Positions 23,894 through 32,286 are shown, counted from the stretch's first letter. The stretch: DNA of 64,000 nt from Niastella sp966212235 (GCA_966212235.1 CBIHPP010000002.1:372001-436000); one strand, 5' to 3'. Numbers and translations: made by a program. The notes: a model not told the origin generated them from the sequence alone.

Positions 23894-26278
23894 TCACTCC
23901 GATCTCAAACTCTTTACCGGATTGGCAATGGCGGCTTTTATTGCCTGGATACTTAAAGTAGCCAATGCAATGATAAGTGAAATAATTCCTGCCAAAGCAA
24001 ACATCCACCACTGAAGGTGAATACGGTATGCAAAATCTTCCAGCCATTTATTCATTACCAGCCAGGAAACCGGAATAGCAACCAGCAGAGAAATGAAGAC
24101 CACTTTCAGCAAACTTTCAGTTAACAGGGAAACCATGCTGCCTACGCTTGCGCCAAGCACCTTTCGAATGCCAATTTCTTTCACCCGTTTTCCAACCGTA
24201 AAAGTGATCAGTCCAAATAAACCCAAACAGGCAATCCCTATCGTAAGAAGGGTAAACACAAGCAATACCTGTCCCTGTTTTTCTTCAGCCTTGTATTGAG
24301 CTGCGAAATTCTGATCCAGAAAATGATATTCAAAAGGAGAAGATGCATCAAATTTTCTAAAGGTGTTCTCTACAAAGGCCAGTGCCTGGGTGAGGTTATG
24401 TTCATCGAGCCGCACGTATATGTTATCCCTGTCGGTTACCTGTTTGGGAAGTTCCATGACCGTTGGTTCCACCTTGTGTTGCAAAGAATAGATATGGAAA
24501 TCTTTTACCACGCCAATAATATTTGCAGAATAAAACTTTCCGGTTGAATCTTTCCCCCTTGAAATTCTTTTACCCATTCCTGAGGCCCAACCATGTCTTT
24601 TAATGAAAGCCTCGTTCACAATGACTCCATTATTATCAGAAGGAATATCTTTTGAAAAATTCCGGCCTTCCAACAATTTGATCTGCATAGCCGGAATAAA
24701 ATCAGCATCGATGGTCAGTCCATATGCAAGGTTGGAATGTTCGTCGAACACGCCATTCTTTTCTACGCTGTAATCCAGCATCCCGATATTATTATTGCCA
24801 ATGGGATTGCCTGCAGAAGCTACAGCTCTCACGACCGGGTTTTGCAGTAATGCGGTACGAATGGCAGGAACCTTTTGTCTTACATCTCTTGAATCCAGGT
24901 GAAACGTGAGCATCTGTTTTTTATTAAATCCAAGATCTGTATTCAACATATAATTAAGCTGCAAGTAAATGACCAGGGAAGCGGTGATCATAACTACCGT
25001 TACGGCAAACTGAAACATCACCAGGGACTTCCGAAAAAGTGATTGTGCATGTACATCACCCAGCTGGTTTTTTAAAGCCGGTATTGTTTTAAACTTCGAT
25101 AAGAAATAAGCAGGGTACCATCCACCAATCAGCGCAGCAATAAAAGAAAATGCAAGCATTAAAAGTAGGGTACGGGCAATACCAAACTGCCAGATAGAGA
25201 GTTGCTTTCCGGTAATCTCATTGAACAATGGCATTACAAGTGAAGCCAACAGGATGCTGATACCGGCCGCAAAAAATATGGTGATAATAGATTCAGTCAA
25301 AAAAAGACCGATCAGACTGTTTCTGCTTGAACCGATTATTTTTCTCATCGCTACTTCACGCAATCGTACTGAAGCCCGTGCGGTAGTAATGTTTATATAA
25401 TTGATGAGTGCTATTATGAATACAAGCAATGCTACAATGGATAAAACATAGATGTATTTAATATCACGGTTCTCACTCAACTCATAAGCCAGATGAGATT
25501 GTAAATGGATAGAAGTTAACGGTTGTAGCTCTAACGTGAAATGTATATTCTGCGCATTTATGGTCAGGTATTTTATAACAAAAGCCGGCATCTTTGCCCG
25601 CAACCGGTTTATGTCTGCATTCTTTTTAAGCAGTATGTATGTGTAGATGCTCAGGTTGCCCCAATCGCCTTTATAATCAGCAGGAATAGCACGGATCGCT
25701 TTAAAAGAAAAATGGCAATTAAGGGGTACATCTTCAACAACGCCTGTTACAATGGACGGCGCTTTGTCGATATATACCGTTTTATTCAGCGCAGCATTGG
25801 GGTCAGCAAAAAGTTTAGCGGCAAGCGTTTTGGTAAGAACGATACTGTTTGGTGTTTGCAAAGCGTTTACGGAACCTGCCAGGAAGTGATAGGTAAAGAT
25901 GGTGAAGAAAGAAGGGTCTGAAAGAAATATAGCGCCCTCTTTTATTTTCTTGTTCTCAAATTCAATAATGCCTCCACCTTCTGCATCGATGCGCAGGGCA
26001 TTTTCTACCTCAGGAAAATCCTTTTTTAGCGTTTCCGCTGCAAGTCCGGATGTGCCGGTAATATCAAACTTGTTATCGCCCCATTGCCCGTGTGAAACCA
26101 ACCTGTAGATCCGGCCGCCCTTTTCATGATACCTGTCGTAGCTCAACTCATCCGCAATAAAAAGGGCGATTAGCCAAACGGCAATGAGGCTTAATGCCAG
26201 TCCCGAAATATTAATAAAGGAAAAGACCTTTTGCCTCCTTAAATTTCGCCATGCGGTTTTGAAAAAGTTTTTAAGCAT
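23894..26278 (-). CDS. MacB/FtsX-like ABC transporter permease
   Basis: Inner-membrane protein of 794 residues with the duplicated layout typical of Bacteroidetes. Each half has an N-terminal membrane helix, a periplasmic MacB_PCD domain and three further helices of the FtsX domain. Key stretches are AWRNLRRQKVFSFINISGLALSLIAVWLIALFIADELSYDRYHEKGGRIYRL at the start, RLREVAMRKIIGSSRNSLIGLFLTESII in the middle and KRVKEIGIRKVLGASVGSMVSLLTESLLKVVFISLLVA near the end. The two xRKxxGx motifs form the coupling helices that contact an ATPase. No ATPase gene lies beside it; in this phylum such permeases are often orphans. Substrate unknown; relatives move lipoproteins, peptides or drugs. Confidence 0.92.
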   Translation of the reverse strand: MLKNFFKTAWRNLRRQKVFSFINISGLALSLIAVWLIALFIADELSYDRYHEKGGRIYRLVSHGQWGDNKFDITGTSGLAAETLKKDFPEVENALRIDAEGGGIIEFENKKIKEGAIFLSDPSFFTIFTYHFLAGSVNALQTPNSIVLTKTLAAKLFADPNAALNKTVYIDKAPSIVTGVVEDVPLNCHFSFKAIRAIPADYKGDWGNLSIYTYILLKKNADINRLRAKMPAFVIKYLTINAQNIHFTLELQPLTSIHLQSHLAYELSENRDIKYIYVLSIVALLVFIIALINYINITTARASVRLREVAMRKIIGSSRNSLIGLFLTESIITIFFAAGISILLASLVMPLFNEITGKQLSIWQFGIARTLLLMLAFSFIAALIGGWYPAYFLSKFKTIPALKNQLGDVHAQSLFRKSLVMFQFAVTVVMITASLVIYLQLNYMLNTDLGFNKKQMLTFHLDSRDVRQKVPAIRTALLQNPVVRAVASAGNPIGNNNIGMLDYSVEKNGVFDEHSNLAYGLTIDADFIPAMQIKLLEGRNFSKDIPSDNNGVIVNEAFIKRHGWASGMGKRISRGKDSTGKFYSANIIGVVKDFHIYSLQHKVEPTVMELPKQVTDRDNIYVRLDEHNLTQALAFVENTFRKFDASSPFEYHFLDQNFAAQYKAEEKQGQVLLVFTLLTIGIACLGLFGLITFTVGKRVKEIGIRKVLGASVGSMVSLLTESLLKVVFISLLVAIPVSWLVMNKWLEDFAYRIHLQWWMFALAGIISLIIALATLSIQAIKAAIANPVKSLRSE

Positions 26279-26468
26279 ACTGGTATCGCTTTCAATAAAT
26301 TAAACCTATAATGAGCCAAATTAGTTGTTCTATGACAATCAGTCAATTAATGTTTTACTATAGGCGGGTGGTGTCCGTTTTTGATACTGTATTGTGCGCT
26401 TTTGGGACAGAACCAGGGACAGCTATATGGCCTGTTTGTTGCGTAAACTCATTTATAAAGCTTTATGA

Positions 26469-27386
26469 ATGAGTCATCGAATACCTCGCGAAGCCTATAA
26501 TATAGAAATTATCTCGGCGCCTTCTATACTGGGCCTGCGACCTGCAGGGGTACAGGACCTTGCTAAAAGCCTGTTGGCCGCCGGGTTAGAAGCGGGTTTA
26601 CAGGTGAGGCATCCTGTAAGGCATGTTGATACATTGAATGAATTTTATAGTGACCGACGGGATCCGCAAACAAATTGCCTGAACCCGGAATTGATCAGGG
26701 AATTCTCACTCAATTTGGGTGAAGCTGTAACTGAAGCAGTCAATGAAGGTCATTTCCCTTTGATTCTAGGAGGTGATTGCAGTATCCTTATCGGGATTAT
26801 GCCCGCATTAAAACTAAAAGGTTCGTATGGCCTGATCTTCGTGGATGCGCATGCAGACTTTTATGAACCTGAAAGATCTACAACCGGCGAAGTGGCCGAT
26901 ATGGATTTGGCCATTGTAACAGGCCGCGGTCCTTCTGTATTGACTAACATTAACAATCTTCAACCATATGTAAAAGATGGACATGTAATTCACATAGGAC
27001 AACGGGACATAGAAGAAACAATAAAGTATGGTAGCCGCGATATAAGGAAATCGGGTATTACCTGTTTTAGCCTGAATGATATTGAAGAACAGGGAATAGA
27101 AAAAATCACGGCTGCTGCTTTACGGTATGCGCAAGGGCTAGGCGTTGAGTCTTTCTGGATACATTTTGATACAGATGTATTGGCTGATGAAATAAATCCC
27201 GCCGTAGAGTACCGGTTACCGGGCGGTCTTTCGTTTAGTCAGGTTGAACATCTCATGCGTAAATTGCTTACTTCAGTAAATATTGCCGGAATGAGCGTTA
27301 CCATTTTCAATCCCCGGCTCGATTCCGATGGCAGTATAGCAAGGAATATTGTAGAAAGTATTGGCTACATGTTTAGGAGCGTTTAA
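26469..27386 (+). CDS. Arginase/agmatinase-family protein (ureohydrolase fold)
   Basis: Cytoplasmic protein of 305 residues with the ureohydrolase fold, which normally holds two Mn ions and hydrolyses guanidino compounds such as arginine, agmatine or formimidoylglutamate. Metal motifs are DAHADF (126-131) and the DTD of HFDTDVLAD (234-236). The first motif, usually GGDHS with a metal-binding His, reads GGDCS (101-105), so one ligand is replaced by Cys104. The substrate loop differs from classical arginases. It is therefore safest to call it an arginase-family protein of unknown substrate. The next gene, a methyltransferase, starts 62 bases downstream on the same strand. Confidence 0.87.
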   Translation: MSHRIPREAYNIEIISAPSILGLRPAGVQDLAKSLLAAGLEAGLQVRHPVRHVDTLNEFYSDRRDPQTNCLNPELIREFSLNLGEAVTEAVNEGHFPLILGGDCSILIGIMPALKLKGSYGLIFVDAHADFYEPERSTTGEVADMDLAIVTGRGPSVLTNINNLQPYVKDGHVIHIGQRDIEETIKYGSRDIRKSGITCFSLNDIEEQGIEKITAAALRYAQGLGVESFWIHFDTDVLADEINPAVEYRLPGGLSFSQVEHLMRKLLTSVNIAGMSVTIFNPRLDSDGSIARNIVESIGYMFRSV

Positions 27387-27448
27387 CGGGGGCTATGAAC
27401 CGAACTTGAAAGAATTTCGATACCTTTAAGGTAGCTTTTTTGATGCTT

Positions 27449-28333
27449 ATGACAGATAGAATAAATAATGCATTTGATGAAAACCGGGATTATAGTAGCA
27501 TAAGTCCCTCCGCAAAGTCATTACTGATGATGAAGGGGTACACCAATATCCCTTATGCCAGGCAGATGGCTGCGTTTATGCAGGGCCCGGAGCCGTTCGA
27601 CCTGAACTTTGATGACAAAGATTTTGGTTTTTGGCTACGTGTCATGCATTTTGAAAGCCGCTACTGGAGCATCGACCAACTGCTGAAGCAAACAGATAAT
27701 AAAAATATCATAGAACTATCATCGGGTTATTCATTGCGCGGACTGGATATGTGCAACCGGGAAGCCATTCATTATATAGATACCGACCTGCCTGAAGTAA
27801 TTGCAGCCAAACAACAGATGATCAGCAATCAATTACCAGGTGACAACGGAAAAGGCAAACTGGAATTGGTACCATTAAATGCCATGGATGCAGCTGCATT
27901 TAATAGCGTCGTAAACAAGTTTGCCACTGGGCCCGTAACAATTGTGAACGAAGGTTTGCTCATGTACCTTAATCAGGAGGAGAAAAAGCAACTTTGCCAA
28001 ACGATACATCATTTGCTCAAAGAGCGAGGCGGTTGCTGGATCACTGCGGATGTATATATAAAGCGTTCACTCGAAGTGCAACAGGCTTTTCCGCATACCA
28101 GGGGGGAGACCGCGTTCTTTGAGCAGCATAATATAGAGAACAATAAGTTTGACAGCTATCAGGCTGCTGAAACCTTCTTTAAAGAGCAGGGATTTGAAAT
28201 AGTAAAAGAAGCCACGCCGAATTTTATGGAGTTGAGTGTACTGCCTCATTTACGCAAGACCATGCCGCCCGAAATTCGAAACAGTAAGACCCCGCCGCCT
28301 AAAATACAAGCTACCTGGATGTTAAAAGTATAA
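27449..28333 (+). CDS. LCM/PPM1-family SAM-dependent O-methyltransferase
   Basis: Leucine carboxyl methyltransferase-like enzyme of about 294 residues, cytoplasmic. The pattern FWLRVMHFESRYWSIDQLL ... NIIELSSGYSLRGLDMCNREAIHYIDTDLPEVIAAKQQMI holds the SAM-binding loop (ELSSGYSLRG replaces the usual ELGAGxDTR) and the acidic ribose contact (IDTDLP). VNEGLLMYLNQEEKKQLCQTIHHLL is the characteristic LCM motif. Bacterial relatives methylate carboxyl or hydroxyl groups of small molecules. Possible starts are TTG 27440, ATG 27443 and ATG 27449. Close to the arginase-family gene and perhaps co-transcribed. Confidence 0.85.
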   Translation: MTDRINNAFDENRDYSSISPSAKSLLMMKGYTNIPYARQMAAFMQGPEPFDLNFDDKDFGFWLRVMHFESRYWSIDQLLKQTDNKNIIELSSGYSLRGLDMCNREAIHYIDTDLPEVIAAKQQMISNQLPGDNGKGKLELVPLNAMDAAAFNSVVNKFATGPVTIVNEGLLMYLNQEEKKQLCQTIHHLLKERGGCWITADVYIKRSLEVQQAFPHTRGETAFFEQHNIENNKFDSYQAAETFFKEQGFEIVKEATPNFMELSVLPHLRKTMPPEIRNSKTPPPKIQATWMLKV

Positions 28334-28461
28334 TATTATTAAGTAATATTTAAAGGTGTAAGCGGCGCAAGACCAATTATAATCGGGTATGCTTATCTTT
28401 TAATAAAAGCTTTACATGACAGGCCAGCGCATTTTTATCATTAGTTTTTTATCTTAGCCTC

Positions 28462-29412
28462 ATGAGACCCCTTCTGTTTTTATTAGCCATTATTTTTTCG
28501 TTAGAAACCTTCTCCCAGAGAATTGAAAAATATTACGATTACCGGGGGAAGGACACAACCCCCGAGAATGCGCGCTTCTATGCAACTATTGAAAAGACAG
28601 ATTCAGGCTGGAATCGCCACGACTATTTTATCCGGGAAAAATCGTTGCAAATGAAAGGTACCTATGACGATAGTGTCTGCAAGAAACCGAACGGAGCGTT
28701 TCGTTATTTTCATTCCAATGGGAGCTTATCGCAGTCTGGCCGTTATATCCATGGAAAGAAGGATGGTCTTTGGGTGAGTTATCATTATAATGGTATGATC
28801 AGCGATTCCACCGCTTACAGCAATGGTCATAAGACCGGCGTAAGCTGTAAATGGTATGAAAACGGTTATCCCTCGGATTCGTCCATCTGGAATGCGGATG
28901 GTAGCGGGGTAGAGGTAGGCTGGTTCAATAATGGTACCCCTTCTTATGCGGGCAGCTACGGCCCACGTGCAAAAAAGCAGGGTAAATGGGTTTATTATCA
29001 TCGTAATGGCAAGCCAAGTGCTATCGAGTTGTATACCGATGGGGTATTGATGAACAAGCATTATTTTGATGAACAGGGCAATACCACTGATACGGTGAAC
29101 AAAGACAGGCGTGCCAGTTATCCCGGCGGCCCAACATCCTGGCAAAAGTACCTGAACAATCAACTTTCTTTTCCCAGAGATTACAAACTCGTCAATGGAG
29201 ATAAAGCCATTGTGGTGATAGAAGCTATCATTGACGAAGAAGGCAATGTAACAAACGTTACCGTGGGTACATCATTTCATCCTGCTTTTGATAAAATTGC
29301 TGTTGATGTTATTCGCAAATCACGCCAATGGGAGCCTGCTATTCAACACAACAGGAAAGTACAATACAAAATAAAGCAACCTGTGTTTTTTGCGCAACGT
29401 ACACAGGGATGA
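28462..29412 (+). CDS. MORN-repeat protein with TonB C-terminal domain
   Basis: Exported protein of 316 residues with a signal peptide ending at FSQ (19). Residues about 60-215 contain several MORN_2-type repeats of the form G-x(2)-x-YHxNG-x(3)-S (FRYFHSNGSLSQSGRYIHGKKDGLWVSYHYNGMISDSTAYSNGHKTGVSCKWYENG and further copies). Residues about 225-312 are a TonB_C domain (VIEAIIDEEGNVTNVTVGTSFHPAFDKIAVDVIRKSRQWEPAIQHNRKVQYKIKQPVFF). There is no N-terminal membrane anchor or Pro-rich linker of a true energy-transducing TonB, so it is more likely a periplasmic protein using this fold than a partner of ExbB/ExbD. Confidence 0.87.
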   Translation: MRPLLFLLAIIFSLETFSQRIEKYYDYRGKDTTPENARFYATIEKTDSGWNRHDYFIREKSLQMKGTYDDSVCKKPNGAFRYFHSNGSLSQSGRYIHGKKDGLWVSYHYNGMISDSTAYSNGHKTGVSCKWYENGYPSDSSIWNADGSGVEVGWFNNGTPSYAGSYGPRAKKQGKWVYYHRNGKPSAIELYTDGVLMNKHYFDEQGNTTDTVNKDRRASYPGGPTSWQKYLNNQLSFPRDYKLVNGDKAIVVIEAIIDEEGNVTNVTVGTSFHPAFDKIAVDVIRKSRQWEPAIQHNRKVQYKIKQPVFFAQRTQG

Positions 29413-29432
29413 AAACGGCCTTTTTTGTAATA

Positions 29433-30260
29433 TCAGGAAGCTAGTGTTTGTCCGGACCGCAGGTCGGTAGTAGGAACCACTCTGTAATTCAGGGCGGCAG
29501 TTGTACCACAGGTTACATCAACCGTAACACCCGTTATTCTGCGAGCCATATCAGAACACAGGAATACCGCCAGGTTCGCTATATCTGCCATCATCGGCAA
29601 TTTTTTTAGCATAGTGTCTGCTTCCATTTTTTGAAGGGCAATCTCCATTTCGCGCGGCATTTGCTCAAGCGCTTCTTTAAATACCCGTGAGTCGGGCGAA
29701 CCACCCGACCGCATATTTACCACCCGAACACCATAAACGCCTAACTCTGAAGCCAGGTTCTGCGAAAAGGTTTCTATGGCGCTGCAAGCCGGCGCAAATC
29801 CGCCCGTATATGGATAGCCGATGCCACCGGGCGTTGCCGTCAATGATAAAATAACGCCCGATCCCTGCTTCATCATTATTTTTCCGGCGGCAATGGCTGT
29901 CAAAAAACGGGTTTGCATCATTAAGGTAATGGGGTTTATAAAATCATTCGCCGACATAGTTGTCAATGGAATATTTTGAACCACATTGGTACCGGTAGCG
30001 TTGAATGATATATCTACTGAGCCGGCTTGCTGTACCACCTTTTCCAAATGACTGTTGACTGCTTTTTCATTTAATGCGTCTACCTGATCTACTTCTGCAC
30101 GACCGCCAGACGCGAGGATCTCATTTGCTACTTTTTGCAGTGAGTTGGTTGTACGGCCAGTTAAAAAAACGTTGGCGCCATAATTGGCCAGTGCTTTTGC
30201 AACGGCCCCGCCCAGGGAGCCACCGGCGCCATAGATAACTGCATTTTTATGCTGAAGCAT
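29433..30260 (-). CDS. SDR-family oxidoreductase
   Basis: Short-chain dehydrogenase/reductase, 275 residues, cytoplasmic. The nucleotide-binding glycine motif is GAGGSLGGAVAKALANYG (11-28) and the NAG-type motif reads NATGTN. The usual catalytic S and Y-x-x-x-K are not clean: the segment following SLTATPGGIGYPYTGGFAPACSAIETFSQNLASELG lacks the standard YxxxK. It may be an atypical or 'extended-active-site' member with reduced or different activity. Convergent with the MORN-TonB gene, 20 bases apart, without an obvious hairpin. Confidence 0.83.
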   Translation of the reverse strand: MLQHKNAVIYGAGGSLGGAVAKALANYGANVFLTGRTTNSLQKVANEILASGGRAEVDQVDALNEKAVNSHLEKVVQQAGSVDISFNATGTNVVQNIPLTTMSANDFINPITLMMQTRFLTAIAAGKIMMKQGSGVILSLTATPGGIGYPYTGGFAPACSAIETFSQNLASELGVYGVRVVNMRSGGSPDSRVFKEALEQMPREMEIALQKMEADTMLKKLPMMADIANLAVFLCSDMARRITGVTVDVTCGTTAALNYRVVPTTDLRSGQTLAS

Positions 30261-30442
30261 TTTATACTGTTTTAATGAATGACAGTTTGATCATTGTAAA
30301 CCTACAATTAAAGCGGCTTTTCAGCGGGGCCAATTGCGACAATCAAGGGGGGATATTGCGACAGGCGCTACAGGGAGAATCATGTTATATTTTCGAAATC
30401 ATACTTTCTTCAATATTTTTACGGCTGCTAAACTGAAAGTAT

Positions 30443-30655
30443 ATGAACGGCCAATATAGAAAAGATGTTTATCCAGGACTGGAAGTGGCGATTATCCTTA
30501 AAAAAGACCAGCGTTCGGGGAAGTTAACCTATGGTATCGTGAAAGATCTGCTAACCTCGGCGGCCTATCATTCGAGGGGGATAAAAGTGCGCCTGGAAGA
30601 TGGGCAGGTTGGCCGGGTGGCGGAAACGGATGTGGTGGACCCGGATGGGGAATAG
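30443..30655 (+). CDS. YwbE-family protein
   Basis: A 70-residue protein that matches the YwbE family over its whole length: YRKDVYPGLEVAIILKKDQRSGKLTYGIVKDLLTSAAYHSRGIKVRLEDGQVGRVAETD. It probably forms a small SH3-like beta barrel. Its function is not known. It stands alone and is followed by the tRNA-like pair on the opposite strand. Confidence 0.9.
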   Translation: MNGQYRKDVYPGLEVAIILKKDQRSGKLTYGIVKDLLTSAAYHSRGIKVRLEDGQVGRVAETDVVDPDGE

Positions 30656-30726
30656 AATAGCTTCAGTTGATGCACGTATTTTTACATACTTGTGATGATT
30701 ACAGGCACGCACAATCTGCGTATTTG

Positions 30727-30799
30727 CTCTGATAACAGGGCTCGAACCTGTGTCCGCCCGGTCCAAGAGCCGGGAGCTCTACCACTGAGCTATATCAGA
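30727..30799 (-). tRNA. tRNA-like gene B, 8-nt anticodon loop (CUU-type)
   Basis: Folds as a cloverleaf: acceptor TCTGATA/TATCAGA (7 pairs), D stem GCTC/GAGC, anticodon stem CCCGG/CCGGG, T arm ACAGG-TTCGAGC-CCTGT, all without mismatches. The anticodon loop CTCTTGGA is eight bases instead of seven. Counting from U33 gives CUU (Lys), but the extra base makes decoding uncertain. The first pair is U-A and the discriminator base is G, both unlike ordinary tRNA-Lys. No CCA is encoded. It lies six bases after tRNA-like gene A and is probably processed from the same transcript. It may be a degenerate tRNA or a dedicated tRNA mimic. Confidence 0.75.
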
Positions 30800-30805
30800 A
30801 ACCGG

Positions 30806-30877
30806 AGATAGGTGCAGGGCTCGAACCTGCGTCCATTCGGGTAAGAGCCGAACGTTCTACCACTGAACTAACCTATC
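30806..30877 (-). tRNA. tRNA-like gene A, anticodon CUU (Lys-like)
   Basis: Cloverleaf with every stem perfect: acceptor GATAGGT/ACCTATC, D stem GTTC/GAAC with loop AGTGGTA, anticodon stem TTCGG/CCGAA with loop CTCTTAC (U33, anticodon CUU, A37), T arm GCAGG-TTCGAGC-CCTGC; 72 bases. The discriminator is U, unusual for lysine tRNA, followed by CCG rather than CCA. The D loop and T arm look more like glycine tRNAs. Its first base is also the last base of the stop codon of the upstream protein gene, so the two must be on one transcript unless a promoter lies inside that gene. Confidence 0.82.
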
Positions 30878-32259
30878 TAATTTTTTTCAGGATAAATCGG
30901 ATTAACGTTTTTTCCCGAATAATATTTATGTCTTTTTAGAACTGTTGCCAGGAATGGATTTGATACCGCGACACCGTGAACAAGTTCTGGTGTCGGTTTA
31001 AATGCTGCTACGCTATGAATCCGTGGTGCAATCCAACCCGACTTTTCAGGATCAAGTCCTGCTTCTTTACAATACTGTATAACCAGGTCTTTGTTACAAG
31101 CTGCTTTGTTTTGAAATACTTCCCAGGGTAATGGTAACTTATTCCAGACTTCAGTATTAGGATCAAGTTTACCTCCAGTAGACAAATGCCAGGCTACTAC
31201 ATCTGCAGCCATCAGTCGTAACACCTTTCCAAAACAAATATCGTCAAGTATATAATCAAGCCCTAAAGAATAAATTAAATTCATCCAATTATCTCTTGCC
31301 TTATTCCAGGCTCCTGCAGTATTGTTCCAGGTTGTTGAGTCGTTACCTTTTTTTACAACCATAGACTGCTTGTTTATATTGCTAACTGACCAAACTTCAT
31401 CGAGCAATGCAGCAATCTCCTGTAGAATGCTTGTCCACCGGCCCAAAAGCAATCCTTTTTGCTCATCAGTTAATTTTGATAATACTTCCTGACTTGTGTA
31501 GATATGTGAAATTGCCCACCAATTTGTATTATTAGATGATTCCGGTTTTGATATTTTCAAAAAGTCGAAGGGCTTTGTTGTTTCACCTTTGCATCTATTA
31601 AGTAACATTTCACAAATGGTGTCAAATGGTTTTTCCTGGCTTGTATTTGTAAAGGCACTTCTTAGATTACAACGGGAATTATAGTAAGCAATAAAACAAG
31701 CCGTATTTAAGTCTGAAGAAAAAGTATCAAAGTCTAATGTATGGGCTAAACCATGTTTCCCTATTTTTTGAAACTCTATCTTTTTGTTTTCACGAATGAA
31801 TTTTTGCAATTTTTCTTCTAATCGTTTAAGAAGCCTCCATTTCTTGTTATAACTGCGTTTGGACAAGTCCAGGTTGATTTCTTTTCTTTGACTTTTGTTT
31901 AATCTGCTTTTCTTAAAATCGTTTTCTCCAACCTGTTTGTGAATAATGGGAGAAACGTAGTTTATAAATGCCTCAATGTTATTTTGATCATTGTAATCTA
32001 CCTCGTTGGATGGTTCAAGTTTGAAGATTTCAATAGCTTTTGAAACTTGTTTACCTGCCCCCTTTGCTTCAGCAAAAGTTTGTAGCATTGAAGTATAACC
32101 AGACAGTTTATTATTAAGCGAACCTTTGGTGGCCTGCTCCAGAATTAAACGTTCTTTATTTGTTAAACTGTTCTTTGTCAGTTCAAAAACCATTTCAGCA
32201 ACGTCTTCTGGTCGTTTGCGTTCGTTTAAAGTTTTATATAATTTCTCAATCGCCGTCAT
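30877..32259 (-). CDS. Unrecognised 460-residue protein linked to tandem tRNA-like genes
   Basis: I do not recognise this family. It is a soluble protein without signal peptide or membrane helices. The N-terminal 110 residues are mostly helical and charged. A strongly basic stretch at about 115-170 (KKSRLNKSQRKE, KRSYNKKWRLLKRLEEKLQKF) would suit RNA binding. It is followed by a compact-looking core with HGLAHTLDFDTFSSDLNTAC, FIAYYNSRCNLRSAF and, in the second half, many Trp residues (TNWWAISHIY, DSTTWNNTAGAWNKARDNWM, DVVAWHLSTGG). No nuclease, ligase or synthetase motif is evident. The DNA is visibly AT-richer than its flanks, suggesting transfer. The stop codon overlaps tRNA-like gene A by one base, and an inverted repeat covers the start codon. 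Confidence 0.85.
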   Translation of the reverse strand: MTAIEKLYKTLNERKRPEDVAEMVFELTKNSLTNKERLILEQATKGSLNNKLSGYTSMLQTFAEAKGAGKQVSKAIEIFKLEPSNEVDYNDQNNIEAFINYVSPIIHKQVGENDFKKSRLNKSQRKEINLDLSKRSYNKKWRLLKRLEEKLQKFIRENKKIEFQKIGKHGLAHTLDFDTFSSDLNTACFIAYYNSRCNLRSAFTNTSQEKPFDTICEMLLNRCKGETTKPFDFLKISKPESSNNTNWWAISHIYTSQEVLSKLTDEQKGLLLGRWTSILQEIAALLDEVWSVSNINKQSMVVKKGNDSTTWNNTAGAWNKARDNWMNLIYSLGLDYILDDICFGKVLRLMAADVVAWHLSTGGKLDPNTEVWNKLPLPWEVFQNKAACNKDLVIQYCKEAGLDPEKSGWIAPRIHSVAAFKPTPELVHGVAVSNPFLATVLKRHKYYSGKNVNPIYPEKN

Positions 32260-32286
32260 ATTGTCTGTTTATACCGCTGACAATAT
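32258..32286. promoter_or_regulatory. Inverted repeat over the start codon of the unknown gene
   Basis: ATATTGTC (32258-32265) and GACAATAT (32279-32286), perfect 8-bp arms with 13 bases between. On the minus strand the right-hand stem half ends within the AUG, so it could act as an operator or as an RNA hairpin hiding the start codon. Confidence 0.5.

Noticed and set aside
26340..26440. GTGTCCG...GGGACAG segments upstream of the arginase-family gene as an operator
   Set aside because: The symmetry is short and imperfect (GTGTCC, GGGACA), and there is no consistent spacing. It could be a chance match.
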